Shown here piece by piece: positions 51,046 to 60,791 of a DNA stretch of 64,000 bases; the first letter of the stretch is position 1, and every line of letters starts with the position of its first letter. The notes under the pieces are model-generated. The model was not told the DNA's origin. It did not search any database and saw only the letters and a list, made by a program, of their open reading frames with translations. This stretch comes from Erysipelothrix tonsillarum DSM 14972 (GTDB lineage Bacteria; Bacillota_I; Bacilli_A; Erysipelotrichales; Erysipelotrichaceae), in NCBI RefSeq assembly GCF_000373785.1, contig NZ_KB892377.1, positions 646,934-710,933 on the forward strand, in the 5' to 3' direction. Made by a program: the position numbers and the translations under genes.

Positions 51046-51896
51046 CGTGTTTCCTCCTTAATTAATGTTAAACAATCAAGATAATCTTGATGTCGTTGTT
51101 TTGAGATCTCGCCAGACTCCACCTTTTCTTTGATGATGCATCCAGGTTCTTGAATATGCATACAATCGCGATACTTGCACCCTCCAATATAAGGTACAAA
51201 ATCAGGAACAGATTGCGATAACTCCATCGGATCTACCGTACTAAAATCCAACGATGAAAATCCAGGTGTATCTGCAATCCATCCGCCACACAACGGATAT
51301 ATTTGATTGTGCCGTGTCGTATGACGACCACGACCTAATGCTTTTGATATTTCTTGCGTATTTAGCTCTAGATCGTCACTAATTCGATTTAAGATACTTG
51401 ATTTTCCCACTCCACTTTGTCCAGCCAAGACTGAAATTTTATTTTTCATAAGAGCTTCTAATGGTTCGGTAGAAATATCCTGTCCGCTCATTATCACGGT
51501 ATATCCGTGATTTTCATATTCTGCTGTGATTGCTTTTTTTAAATCAGCGTCAGCAAGATCACCCTTTGAAACGATAATAATCGGATTTATATTTTGAAGT
51601 GCCACAAGAAATATTAATCGATTTACAAGTGTGAATGAGAAATCCGGTTCCTTAGCTGACATCACAATGAGTGCTTGATCGACATTCGCAACAAGTGGAC
51701 GAATCAATTGATTCCGTCGTTCAAGTACCTTTTGAATAACCCATTTTCCGTCCAATTCCTCAACATGTACATGGTCGCCAACAATCGGTTTATCGCCTAA
51801 TCTCAGTTTACCCATTGCGGTCGCTATAATGAATTCGCCGTCAAAATAAACTGAGTATCGATTTGATACAATTCGTGTAATTACTGCTTCTTTCAT
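51042..51896 (-). CDS. rsgA: Ribosome biogenesis GTPase RsgA
   Basis: 284 residues. An N-terminal OB fold (about 1-65) precedes a GTPase domain whose motifs are circularly permuted, as is normal for this family: IIVSKGDLAD (G4) comes before GQSGVGKSSILN (G1) and DTPGFSSLD (G3). A zinc domain follows with C.YRDCMHIQEPGC. It matures the 30S subunit. Neighbouring prkC and prpC are the same as in Bacillus. Confidence 0.96.
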   Translation of the reverse strand: MKEAVITRIVSNRYSVYFDGEFIIATAMGKLRLGDKPIVGDHVHVEELDGKWVIQKVLERRNQLIRPLVANVDQALIVMSAKEPDFSFTLVNRLIFLVALQNINPIIIVSKGDLADADLKKAITAEYENHGYTVIMSGQDISTEPLEALMKNKISVLAGQSGVGKSSILNRISDDLELNTQEISKALGRGRHTTRHNQIYPLCGGWIADTPGFSSLDFSTVDPMELSQSVPDFVPYIGGCKYRDCMHIQEPGCIIKEKVESGEISKQRHQDYLDCLTLIKEETR

Positions 51897-53677
51897 TAAG
51901 CCTCCCTGTCGTGATTTCCAATAAATGCTTCATCGGAGTCACTTGGTTTTTCTTCCTTTGGTTTATCTTCCTTTGGTTTTTCTTCTTCGTCTTCTTCATC
52001 TTTAGGACGACTGTTTTCATTGTAGTAGTATAAGGTCACTGAACTTCCAGAATTTTGAATATAATAACTTTCTGGCATTGGGTTTGTACGAATAACCGTT
52101 CCATAACTTAAACTATTTAATTCTGAAATACTCAGGCCTTGTGTAGGTAATTCAGATGTAGAAACTTCGACACCTAGACTCTCAAGTTGGGTTTGAGCAT
52201 CTGCTATCGATTTACCAATAAGATCCCCTGGTAAAACAAGCTCCTTATCTGAACTAACAACTAAAATTATATCATACCGTTGTTCAGGTTTTATCTTATC
52301 ACCTGGCATCAATCCCTCTTGACGGATAATATGTCCAGTAGGGACGGTGGAAGAATATTCAGAAGATGTCTTAACATTGATATTCTTATCTGAAAGAATC
52401 GCTTTAACATCATTGACTGATTTTCCCGAAAAGTCCTCAACCGTGTATATTTTCCCTTGAGATACGATTAATTTAATCTGATCGCCCTTAAGAACTTTGG
52501 TTCCTTTTTCAGGCTTTGTCCCGATTAATTTACCGTCTTCATACTTATCGGAAATCTCATAGATATAAGCGGGTGAATAGTTTAGACCGAGGTTTGCTAA
52601 TTTATCCTTTGCTTCAGCCACTGTTAACCCTGCAACATCCGGAATTTCTACATCACTAGGTTTCTTCGGTGCAAAAATCATCCAAATACTGAAAGCAACA
52701 ATTAAAACAGCGAGAATCGAAGCACCTATTATCATTCCCTTTTTCTTTTTGGAAGTGGGTTGGTGGTTCGGTTTTGATTCTGTTACACCGTTAAGTTTTT
52801 CAATGAGTTTTGTTCCATCGTCACTTTCCATTGCTGGTTCCCATAGAGGTTCTTCTTGACGTGACTCTAACAAACAAGTATCTAAGTCATCAACAAATTC
52901 TTTCATATTTGAATAACGATGAGTACGATTTTTATGGGTCGCACGTGCAATAATATTGGCTATTGAATTTGGTAAAGTTGGATTGAATTTTTTTACTGAA
53001 GGAAATGGTTCGCGCATATGCTTCATCGCAATTTCAACAGGTGTTTCACCACGGTAAGGCACATCACCAGTCAAGAGTTCATAAAATACAACCCCTAATG
53101 AGTAAACATCCGATTGCTCACTCGCTCCTTCACCACGAGAACACTCTGGCGCCATATAATGAACCGAACCAAGAACAGAGTCCGATTTGGTCAATTGAAT
53201 GGCATCACCCGCTAACGCAATTCCAAAATCAGTGATTTTAACCGTTCCATCATCCTTCACAAGAATATTTTGTGGTTTAATATCACGATGAATCACATGA
53301 GCACTATGAGCGTGTTGTAATGCAGATGCAAGTTGCTGCATAATGGCAACAGATTCATATTTATCCAAGGCACCACGACGATGAACAAGTTGCTTTAATG
53401 TCGTCCCTCGAATCATTTCCATAACAATATAATGTTGACCTTCGTCTTCACCAACATCGTAAACTTCTACAATACTTGGATGATTTAAGCCGGAGGCAGC
53501 ATTTGCTTCGCGTTGGAATCGTAATAAGGCTACAGGATCATGTGATAAATCACCTCGCAAAATTTTAAGCGCAACTTCACGATTTAAAACGGTATCTAAC
53601 GCTAAATAGACATCCGCCATCCCTCCGGTACCAATTTTCTTAACAATCCGATAGCGCTGTCCGATGATGCTATTCAT
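51896..53677 (-). CDS. prkC: PASTA-domain serine/threonine kinase (PrkC/StkP)
   Basis: 593 residues from ATG 53677, with AGGCGG 6 nt upstream. The kinase domain (about 7-265) has GTGGMADVYLALD, VALKILR, HRDIKPQNILV and DFGIAL. A juxtamembrane linker leads to one membrane helix (about 315-337) and three PASTA repeats outside (starting IPDVAGLTVAEAK, VEDFSGKSVNDVK and LPGDLIGKSIADA). An acidic-basic tail rich in E, K and P ends the protein. It senses cell wall fragments and phosphorylates division, wall and translation proteins. It overlaps prpC by 8 nt. Confidence 0.96.
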   Translation of the reverse strand: MNSIIGQRYRIVKKIGTGGMADVYLALDTVLNREVALKILRGDLSHDPVALLRFQREANAASGLNHPSIVEVYDVGEDEGQHYIVMEMIRGTTLKQLVHRRGALDKYESVAIMQQLASALQHAHSAHVIHRDIKPQNILVKDDGTVKITDFGIALAGDAIQLTKSDSVLGSVHYMAPECSRGEGASEQSDVYSLGVVFYELLTGDVPYRGETPVEIAMKHMREPFPSVKKFNPTLPNSIANIIARATHKNRTHRYSNMKEFVDDLDTCLLESRQEEPLWEPAMESDDGTKLIEKLNGVTESKPNHQPTSKKKKGMIIGASILAVLIVAFSIWMIFAPKKPSDVEIPDVAGLTVAEAKDKLANLGLNYSPAYIYEISDKYEDGKLIGTKPEKGTKVLKGDQIKLIVSQGKIYTVEDFSGKSVNDVKAILSDKNINVKTSSEYSSTVPTGHIIRQEGLMPGDKIKPEQRYDIILVVSSDKELVLPGDLIGKSIADAQTQLESLGVEVSTSELPTQGLSISELNSLSYGTVIRTNPMPESYYIQNSGSSVTLYYYNENSRPKDEEDEEEKPKEDKPKEEKPSDSDEAFIGNHDREA

Positions 53678-54401
53678 GGCGGTCCGCCTCAAGCAAAATT
53701 ATTGATACATTATCGTATCCACCTGCTTTATAGGCCATTTCCATTAAATGATTACGTTGCGCAAGTAATCCTTGGATTTCAAATGTTGCTTCAATATGCT
53801 TTTGTGGCACATAACCATGCAAACCGTCTGAACAAAGCAATAAATAATCCCATTTAGGAGCAATCTCCACCACTTCAAAATCAACCGTTTCATCAATTCC
53901 TACTGCATTCATTAAAATATTCCGTTTTGGATGACTGTATATTTCTTCTTTAGAAATCTCATTCCGCTTATACATTTCATAAGCGTAAGTTTGGTCATGG
54001 CTTAAACATTGTAATTGGTTTTCTTGAACACTATAGATTCGACTATCACCAATGTTAAAGCCAATTACCTCCTCACCGAGCACGACAACCGCTACAAGTG
54101 TCGTTCCCATGCCGGAATATTCGCGCACCACAAGCGACTCATGATATGTTGTCCGATTGATCGCAGTGATTGATTTATCAAACCATGCACGGATATCTTT
54201 TAAATTTGAAAATTCACGTTTATCCATAAAAGCTTCACGGAGCAGCTTCACTACCATTTGACTCGCTACAGATCCTGCGTTAGCTCCACCAATACCATCA
54301 CAGACAACAGCTAAAAGTGCATTATCGTTCTCAACTACAGCAACATAGTCTTGATTTTCTTTACGGATTAATCCGATTTCACTGATACTTGTATACTTCA
54401 C
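53670..54401 (-). CDS. prpC: PP2C-family serine/threonine phosphatase (PrpC/Stp)
   Basis: 243 residues. Metal-site motifs: RKENQDYVAV, VVCDGIGGANAG, GDSRIYSV, LLCSDGLHGYV and GGYDNVSIILLEA. It reverses phosphorylation by the neighbouring kinase. The kinase start lies inside its last codons, so the two are made together. Confidence 0.96.
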   Translation of the reverse strand: MKYTSISEIGLIRKENQDYVAVVENDNALLAVVCDGIGGANAGSVASQMVVKLLREAFMDKREFSNLKDIRAWFDKSITAINRTTYHESLVVREYSGMGTTLVAVVVLGEEVIGFNIGDSRIYSVQENQLQCLSHDQTYAYEMYKRNEISKEEIYSHPKRNILMNAVGIDETVDFEVVEIAPKWDYLLLCSDGLHGYVPQKHIEATFEIQGLLAQRNHLMEMAYKAGGYDNVSIILLEADRHE

Positions 54402-54432
54402 GCGAAAACCTCACTTATTCTATCTATTTATT

Positions 54433-55647
54433 TTAACATGTTCTTATTAATTTAGCGATATAAAACCCATCACCTTGCGTCTCTACGGGATCCAAGGTAA
54501 TGTCTTGCATTAACTTGAAATTAGCGTGTTCTTCTAAAAAGGTTTGAATTTGTTTCTCATTTTCTTTACGGTTTAAAGTACATGTTGAATAAACGAGAAT
54601 ACCTTCTTTTTTAATGAATTGTGCGGTATGACGAAGCATGGCTTGCTGAATCTGAACCAGTTCATCAAGGTCGCTGGGTAAAATATGGTATCGCAAGTCG
54701 TGCTTATGTGAAAGCACACCCAGGCCTGAGCACGGTGCATCTACTAAAATACGATCGTACTCTTGTTTTGGGAAGAATTCTAAAACATCGCTGGTAATTA
54801 TTTGTGCATTCGTAACATTACAGCGTTCTAAAAGTTCTTTGGTAGCTTCCGCTCTGGATTCATGCAATTCGACCCCGGTAATGGAACCGGTATTCTCTAG
54901 TCCATTTGCAATTTGAACTGTTTTCGTCCCTGGACCACAACAACAATCCAAAACAGAAAGGGATGGTTCAAGATCCATCCAACGAACAACTTCTTGACTG
55001 TTTATATCCTGTACCAAAACGTATCCTTCTTGAAGGTATTTACTTTTAAAAAGCGAAGGTTTCGCTTGCTCATTTGTTTCTCCAAATGTAATATAATCTG
55101 ACAAATCATCATGTGTAGCTTTTAATTTGTTGCGACGGATATATGTCGGTTTAATTTCTTGACAATATTGTGCATATTGCATAGCAAACGTTGGACTATA
55201 CTGTTTTGCTAAAAGTCTCATAATCCAAAGTGGCATGCTGTACTGAATAGATGCAACCTCAAGGTCATCGCCTTCAATTGCGCGCTCGCCGCGTTCAATG
55301 ATTTTTTTTAATACCGCATTTACAACACCTGCATAACGATGTTTTCCAATTGCCTTACAAAGATCAACCGTCTCACTCACCAATGCATAGTCTGGAATTT
55401 GATCCATTTTAAAGTATTGAGCACACCCCATCTTAATAACAAGTCTTACTTCCTTGGGTAGCTTTGTATCCACTAAATCTTCAAATTGATAATCTAAAAA
55501 CAGACTGTTTTGTAATGTTGCATAAACAAATGCACTTACAAATGCTTGGTCTTGCGGTTGTAAATCCAACTCTTTAAGCACCAAGTGCGCATGACGCCCT
55601 TTAAAATAGACTTCATTCAGTACTTTATAACTTTCTAATCTTCTCAT
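54433..55647 (-). CDS. rsmB: 16S rRNA (cytosine967-C5)-methyltransferase
   Basis: 404 residues. A NusB-like RNA-binding domain (about 1-130) precedes the methyltransferase domain with VLDCCCGPGTKTVQIA, ILVDAPCSGLGVLSHKHDLRY and LVYSTCTLNRKENE, which hold the two catalytic cysteines. It lies 1 nt from priA. In Bacillus, def and fmt lie between these two genes; they are absent here. Confidence 0.94.
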   Translation of the reverse strand: MRRLESYKVLNEVYFKGRHAHLVLKELDLQPQDQAFVSAFVYATLQNSLFLDYQFEDLVDTKLPKEVRLVIKMGCAQYFKMDQIPDYALVSETVDLCKAIGKHRYAGVVNAVLKKIIERGERAIEGDDLEVASIQYSMPLWIMRLLAKQYSPTFAMQYAQYCQEIKPTYIRRNKLKATHDDLSDYITFGETNEQAKPSLFKSKYLQEGYVLVQDINSQEVVRWMDLEPSLSVLDCCCGPGTKTVQIANGLENTGSITGVELHESRAEATKELLERCNVTNAQIITSDVLEFFPKQEYDRILVDAPCSGLGVLSHKHDLRYHILPSDLDELVQIQQAMLRHTAQFIKKEGILVYSTCTLNRKENEKQIQTFLEEHANFKLMQDITLDPVETQGDGFYIAKLIRTC

Positions 55648-55648
55648 A

Positions 55649-57790
55649 TTATTCTAATGTTATGGGATTAACATCCACAACAACTCCTGTTCCATTCATT
55701 TTTCGATATATCTGTAATGTTTGATTACAAATGTTAATCATCGATTCAATATCTTTCCCTTTTAGGATAATGCGTGTTCGATACTTACGATGTAGTTTTC
55801 GAAGTTCAGTAGGACCTAGTATTTGAAAACGCTGTTGGTCCATTAATTTGTAAAAGTCTTCTGCTGCCTGCCAAGATTTGACAGGGTCTTCATCCTGAAA
55901 AACCAACGATATTAAGTAATTATAGGGTGGATATCCCGCACACTTGCGGTAAGCCATCTCTTGTTTAAAGAAATGCTTATATTTTTGGTTCACTGCACAC
56001 ACAATTGCATAGTGGTCAGGATTACTTGTTTGAATCAAAACTTCTCCTGGATATTGTCCTCGTCCACTTCTTCCCGCTGCTTGAAGGATCATATTAAAGG
56101 TTAATTCAACAGAGCGAAAATCGGAATATGCTAATGTTGAGTCCGCATTAACGATCCCTACAAGTGTAACATTCTCAACATCCAACCCCTTAGCAATCAT
56201 TTGTGTACCTACAAGAATGTCGGATCGATGTTCGATAAAATCGTTGAGTATTTTTTTATGGGCATTTTTTTTTGACGTCGTATCCGCATCCATTCGCGCA
56301 ATCCGTGCAGCAGGAAAAATTGATTCAAGTTGCTCCACAAGTCGTTGCGTTCCTACGCCGCTCCCAATAATTTTAGGTCGTTTACCATCAACTAAAGGTA
56401 ACTGACGGTAAATTTCGCCACACATGTGGCATCGTATTGTCTGATCATCTTTATGATAATTTAGAGCAACATCACAATGTTTACAAAGTAGGACTTCATC
56501 TGTCACAGCATTTTTTAAGAGGGTGTTATATCCCCTTCGATTCAACAACAACATCGTTTGTTCGCCACAATCCAATCGTTTTTGAATTGCTTGAATTAAA
56601 TCTTGTGTAAGATATGGAGATTGTTGGTCATAAAGTGCCGTTCGGGTATCTACCAACGTTACATCTGGGAAACGATGATTGATTCGGTCTCGTAATTCTA
56701 ACAGTTGATAATTACCACGTAAGCCACGCGCATAACTCTCAAGTGATGGGGAAGCACTTCCCAACAAAAGCGGACATTGATGGGTGTGACTCCGCTTCAG
56801 TGCGACATCGCGCGTATGATACATTGGGACATTATCTTGTTTATAACTGCTATCGTGTTCCTCATCCATTACGATTAAACCGAGATCGTCAAACGGCATA
56901 AAAATAGAAGATCGCGTACCAACCACAATTTTAACGTGATGCTTTTGAACACGAACATATTGCTCATACTTCTCCTGATCATTAAGCGCTGAGTGATAAA
57001 TAGCCACATCTTCGCCAAAACGCTGAGAGACACGATGAATCATTTGAGGCGTCAACGATATCTCGGGGACCATAATTAAAACTTGTTTTCCTTGTGCGAG
57101 CACTTGCGCTGCGGCATGTAGATATATCTCGGTTTTCCCACTTCCCGTTACACCGTGCAAAAGATATGTGTTTGATTTTCCGAAAGAAATTTGCTTCATA
57201 ACATCAATTTGATCCTGTGTTAATACTGGTTGTATATAACGTTCATGAATTATTCGTTCTTTATATGAAACTTCACGTTCATATTCAAGGACATACCCTT
57301 TATCAATAAGCTTTCGAAAATCAGTATAATACGCTCTTGCATCCTTCAACGAAAGAATACCCTCTTTTTGTAAATGTTCTAAGAAAGACTGTTGTTTCAC
57401 TGTAAGATCTGACCATTCCTTCAGCGAACTCAGCGTTACAACCCGCTCCATTTTTATTGAACCCGCTGTACTTTTAGGTTTCAGTTTATTAGGAAGTATC
57501 GTTTGTAAACACCGAATCATCGGTGTCATGTAATAATAACTCATCCATGCTGCAAGATCTTTTAATTCGCGATTGAGAATTGGTACCTCATCAAGAACAG
57601 AATCGATTGGAGCAACTTTAAAATCCGTCTCATAGGGTTCGTGAATCGAATCAACAAATGCAACCATAAGCCGATTACGGACACGAACCAACACACGAAC
57701 ACCCGGTGTTACATCGAATCCATTGTTAGAGTACGTAAGTGTTTGATTATTTAAAAAACTTTCTTCAATAAATACTTCTAAGTACTTCAA
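55649..57790 (-). CDS. priA: Primosomal replication-restart helicase PriA with one zinc site lost
   Basis: 713 residues. The start is a TTG at 57790, 8 nt after GGGAGG; a GTG three codons upstream overlaps that site. Motifs: LHGVTGSGKTEIYL, VPEISLTPQM, VGTRSSIFMPFDDLGLIVMDEEHD, and the C-terminal GTQMIAKGLD and AGRSGRG. The zinc region (about 425-480) keeps CKHC and CHMC but has no CxxC before and none after: the usual last pair reads LVDGKRPKI. In E. coli PriA those four lost cysteines form one of the two zinc sites. It reloads the replisome at stalled forks. Confidence 0.95.
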   Translation of the reverse strand: MKYLEVFIEESFLNNQTLTYSNNGFDVTPGVRVLVRVRNRLMVAFVDSIHEPYETDFKVAPIDSVLDEVPILNRELKDLAAWMSYYYMTPMIRCLQTILPNKLKPKSTAGSIKMERVVTLSSLKEWSDLTVKQQSFLEHLQKEGILSLKDARAYYTDFRKLIDKGYVLEYEREVSYKERIIHERYIQPVLTQDQIDVMKQISFGKSNTYLLHGVTGSGKTEIYLHAAAQVLAQGKQVLIMVPEISLTPQMIHRVSQRFGEDVAIYHSALNDQEKYEQYVRVQKHHVKIVVGTRSSIFMPFDDLGLIVMDEEHDSSYKQDNVPMYHTRDVALKRSHTHQCPLLLGSASPSLESYARGLRGNYQLLELRDRINHRFPDVTLVDTRTALYDQQSPYLTQDLIQAIQKRLDCGEQTMLLLNRRGYNTLLKNAVTDEVLLCKHCDVALNYHKDDQTIRCHMCGEIYRQLPLVDGKRPKIIGSGVGTQRLVEQLESIFPAARIARMDADTTSKKNAHKKILNDFIEHRSDILVGTQMIAKGLDVENVTLVGIVNADSTLAYSDFRSVELTFNMILQAAGRSGRGQYPGEVLIQTSNPDHYAIVCAVNQKYKHFFKQEMAYRKCAGYPPYNYLISLVFQDEDPVKSWQAAEDFYKLMDQQRFQILGPTELRKLHRKYRTRIILKGKDIESMINICNQTLQIYRKMNGTGVVVDVNPITLE

Positions 57791-57822
57791 TGCAAACACC
57801 TCCCTTAGACTGAAAACAACTC

Positions 57823-58395
57823 TTAAAGAGTTGTTTCAATATTTCTTTTAATAATCAAAGCCACGGAATCCGCAGCCTTCTGTGGATCTTCATTACATAT
57901 TACATAACGATAGTGATTCATTAATTCCATTTCTTTCGCAGCTTTTTCAAGACGTTCATTAATAACATCTTGCGATTCCGTTTGACGCCCCTCAATCCGT
58001 CGTTTCAGTTCATCCATACTTGGTGGAACTAAAAAGATACTCAACGAATCAGGAACCCTATCGATAACTTGAAGTGCCCCTTGAACTTCAATTTCTAGCA
58101 ATACATTTTTACCTAAGTCTCGGAGGCGATCAACTTCTTCCAAAAGCGTTCCATAATGATTCCCTACAAATTCAGCATGCTCAAGTAATTCATCGTTTGC
58201 GAGTGCTTCCTCAAATCGTTCTTGAGTTACAAAATAATAATCTTGACCATCAATTTCGCCATTTCTTGGTTTGCGTGTTGTCATTGAAATAGAAAACGCT
58301 AAGTTCAACTCTTCACGATCAAAAAACAACTTACGAACTGTTCCTTTTCCTACCCCACTAGGACCTGAAAATATAATTAATAATCCTCGTTTCAT
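57823..58395 (-). CDS. gmk: Guanylate kinase
   Basis: 190 residues from ATG 58395; an in-frame ATG three codons upstream lies too close to the AAGGGATGG ribosome site. Phosphate loop FSGPSGVGKGTVRK, then SMTTRKPRNGEIDGQDYYFV and LLEIEVQGALQV. It phosphorylates GMP. In Bacillus rpoZ and coaBC follow gmk; here priA comes next. Confidence 0.96.
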   Translation of the reverse strand: MKRGLLIIFSGPSGVGKGTVRKLFFDREELNLAFSISMTTRKPRNGEIDGQDYYFVTQERFEEALANDELLEHAEFVGNHYGTLLEEVDRLRDLGKNVLLEIEVQGALQVIDRVPDSLSIFLVPPSMDELKRRIEGRQTESQDVINERLEKAAKEMELMNHYRYVICNEDPQKAADSVALIIKRNIETTL

Positions 58396-58471
58396 AAACA
58401 CCATCCCTTTTAATAATTTTACTTATTATAACATAACAAGTCAAACAATTTTATAAACCGTCATGACTTAA

Positions 58472-58480
58472 TGGTATAAT
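58472..58480 (+). promoter_or_regulatory. Extended -10 promoter of rqcH
   Basis: TGGTATAAT (58472-58480) is an extended -10 with no strong -35. It lies about 30 nt before the rqcH start, which has GAGGT upstream. Confidence 0.55.
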
Positions 58481-58510
58481 ACCCTTGATAAGTATTGAGA
58501 GGTAGATAAT

Positions 58511-60133
58511 ATGGCTATTGATGGCGTACTATTAAATCGTATTGTAACGATGATGAATGATGATTGTCCTGTAAAAATAAATAAAATAACTCAACCTTCA
58601 AATCATGAATTTATGCTTCATTGTTTTGCAGGTAAAAAAATGAATATGTTCATTTCAACACACCCCGTCTTCAGTCGAGTGCAATGGACAAAAGAAAAAC
58701 CCACAGCACATCTCGATCAAACACACCTGTTGACATTGATGAGAAAACATCTCGAAGGGGGTATTATTACCCAAATAAGCCAGTATGGTTATGATCGGGT
58801 TATCGAAATACATATTGAGCATCGAGATAATATGGGTGTTATCCGCCCTTATCGTTTGATTGTAGAATTACTTGGTAAATACGCAAATATTATTATCGTT
58901 AATGACGAAAACATCATTATCGATGCACTCAAACGTATTTCTCCATTTGAAAATACATCACGAGCTATCGTAAGTGGTGGACTCTATGAATATCCACCCC
59001 AGTTTGATAAAAAGTCTTTCTTAGAGTTAGCGACGTATCAATCTGACGAAGCCCTTAAAAATCAGTTCAATGGAATATCCCCCTTGCTCGAACGCGAAAT
59101 CATGTTTCGCCTTAAATCACAAGAACCCCATGAAATCATATCGTTATTGACCGAATCAAAAACGGTTTATCTCTATGAACATGACTTTCATATCATTGAA
59201 TTGACACATCTTAATCAATCCTATAAAGAAATGCCCATTATGGAAGGTCTTGATGCATATTTTAGAGATCTTCAACAAAAAGATCGAATCAAAGCACACA
59301 CCGGTGACTTACTAAAACTCATTAAGCGTGAATTAAAACGCAGTCGCGCTAAATTACCAAAATTATACGATGATTATGACAAAGCTCAAGATAGCGACCA
59401 CTTACGTGAAAAAGGCGATCTCCTCTTTGCATTTGCGAGCGCCCTTCCTAACGGACACCATGAAATAACGATTCAAGACTTTGAAGGTAATGATGTAACG
59501 ATTGACTTGGATCCACGATTTACGGGAAAAGACAATGCAAGACGTTATTTTAAACGTTATCAGAAAGCAAAAACAAGTCTTCATTATCTCGAAGAACAAA
59601 TTGAAAAAACTGAGGCACGCATACACTATTTTGAACAACTTCAAACGCAAGCAGAACAAGCAACCGTCGAAGATGCTCAAGAAATCAGTGATGAGCTGAT
59701 TTCTCACGGAATTATCAATCAAAAACGTCTTCGTAAGCAAACTCTTAAGAAAAAGAAAAAACCGAATTATTTAACGATTAATTACGATGAAGATACAACT
59801 ATTTTTGTTGGTAAGAACAATTTACAAAACGACTATCTAACATTTAAACTTGCCCGTAAAGAAGATATGTGGTTTCATGCTGCCAATACTTTTGGGGCTC
59901 ATGTCATCATTAAAACACCGGAATTAGATGAACCTAAGATTCGTCTATGCGCCCATCTTGCAGCCTATTATTCGAAAGCACGACATGGTAGCAGTGTTGA
60001 AGTTTATTATACACAAGCAAAAAACATAAAAAAAATCCCAGGGGCAAACCCAGGACTTGTAAGTCTTTCGACCCAAAAAAGTATTTTTATAGATCCTGAT
60101 GAAAATCTTGTCTTAACTTATTTGAGCGAATGA
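58511..60133 (+). CDS. rqcH: NFACT-family ribosome quality control protein RqcH (FbpA/YloA)
   Basis: 540 residues. The NFACT-N domain starts MAIDGVLLNRIV. Coiled coils occupy about 270-310 and 345-390. The NFACT-R domain near the C-terminus has YDEDTTIFVGKNNLQNDYLTFKLARKEDMWFHA, in which the DMWFHA motif is typical. It adds alanine tails to nascent chains on stalled 50S subunits; homologues were first named fibronectin-binding proteins. It overlaps the convergent next gene by 47 nt at the 3' ends. Confidence 0.93.
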   Translation: MAIDGVLLNRIVTMMNDDCPVKINKITQPSNHEFMLHCFAGKKMNMFISTHPVFSRVQWTKEKPTAHLDQTHLLTLMRKHLEGGIITQISQYGYDRVIEIHIEHRDNMGVIRPYRLIVELLGKYANIIIVNDENIIIDALKRISPFENTSRAIVSGGLYEYPPQFDKKSFLELATYQSDEALKNQFNGISPLLEREIMFRLKSQEPHEIISLLTESKTVYLYEHDFHIIELTHLNQSYKEMPIMEGLDAYFRDLQQKDRIKAHTGDLLKLIKRELKRSRAKLPKLYDDYDKAQDSDHLREKGDLLFAFASALPNGHHEITIQDFEGNDVTIDLDPRFTGKDNARRYFKRYQKAKTSLHYLEEQIEKTEARIHYFEQLQTQAEQATVEDAQEISDELISHGIINQKRLRKQTLKKKKKPNYLTINYDEDTTIFVGKNNLQNDYLTFKLARKEDMWFHAANTFGAHVIIKTPELDEPKIRLCAHLAAYYSKARHGSSVEVYYTQAKNIKKIPGANPGLVSLSTQKSIFIDPDENLVLTYLSE

Positions 60134-60746
60134 TTGCTTTATACGAAGGCATTACAGATTCCACAACTTCATAGAAACGCGCACTGTGATTAAATTCGAT
60201 GATATGAGCACATTCGTGTAATACCACATAATGAATAAAAGGGATGCTTTCATGGTATAAATAAGTATTGAAAGCAAGTTCATGTTGTTGATTACAACGT
60301 CCATACAGTCGCTTATAACGCCTCACCTTAAACGGAGGCGTTTTTAATTTCAAACGCCAAGCGTAAAAACACACCAACGATTGCAATCTTAATTCAAGTT
60401 GATTTTTAAAAAACTGATCTACGCGGTCATTGATTTTATCAAATGCTAAGGTTTGAGGAATGCTAAGATGAATTAAATTGGGATATTCGGTGATTGCAAA
60501 TTTTGCTCCTTCTTCAAAAGTAATATCTTTATAGACACCAAAAACACGCAGTTTTTTTGTTTCGCCATGATGGTACCCCATCGGCTCATAGGTTTCTAGG
60601 TGTTTATGAATCCATGCTTGCTTCTTATCTACAAAATCCATAATGACGCGATCTGAAACACCTAAAGGTGCTTTAACAATGACCTTCCCATCACGAACAT
60701 GGATTGCCATCGTTTTTCGTTTACTTCTTATGATTTCTATATTCAT
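60087..60746 (-). CDS. YgjP-like metallopeptidase-domain protein (DUF45)
   Basis: 219 residues from ATG 60746. It has the zincin motif HECAH (VVLHECAHIIEFNH), followed by NHSARFYEVVESVMP with the likely third ligand, and RYKRLYGRCN. The family is widespread but its role is unclear. The -10 element TATGAT (60758-60753) lies 6 nt before the ATG and there is no ribosome site, so the message may be leaderless. Confidence 0.88.
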   Translation of the reverse strand: MNIEIIRSKRKTMAIHVRDGKVIVKAPLGVSDRVIMDFVDKKQAWIHKHLETYEPMGYHHGETKKLRVFGVYKDITFEEGAKFAITEYPNLIHLSIPQTLAFDKINDRVDQFFKNQLELRLQSLVCFYAWRLKLKTPPFKVRRYKRLYGRCNQQHELAFNTYLYHESIPFIHYVVLHECAHIIEFNHSARFYEVVESVMPSYKAIIRSNKLRQDFHQDL

Positions 60747-60752
60747 AAAAGT

Positions 60753-60776
60753 ATCATAGCACATTCATGCTATAAT
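60753..60776. promoter_or_regulatory. Overlapping divergent promoters with inverted repeat
   Basis: The minus -10 TATGAT (60758-60753) and plus -10 TATAAT (60771-60776) flank an inverted repeat ATAGCA-CATTCA-TGCTAT (60756-60773). The two transcription units therefore share about 20 nt of control DNA. Confidence 0.5.
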
Positions 60777-60791
60777 ATTTAAGGTGATAAA

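Noticed and set aside
51042-51896. Circular permutation in the RsgA GTPase domain
   Set aside because: This permutation is the known, normal state of the RsgA family and is not new.
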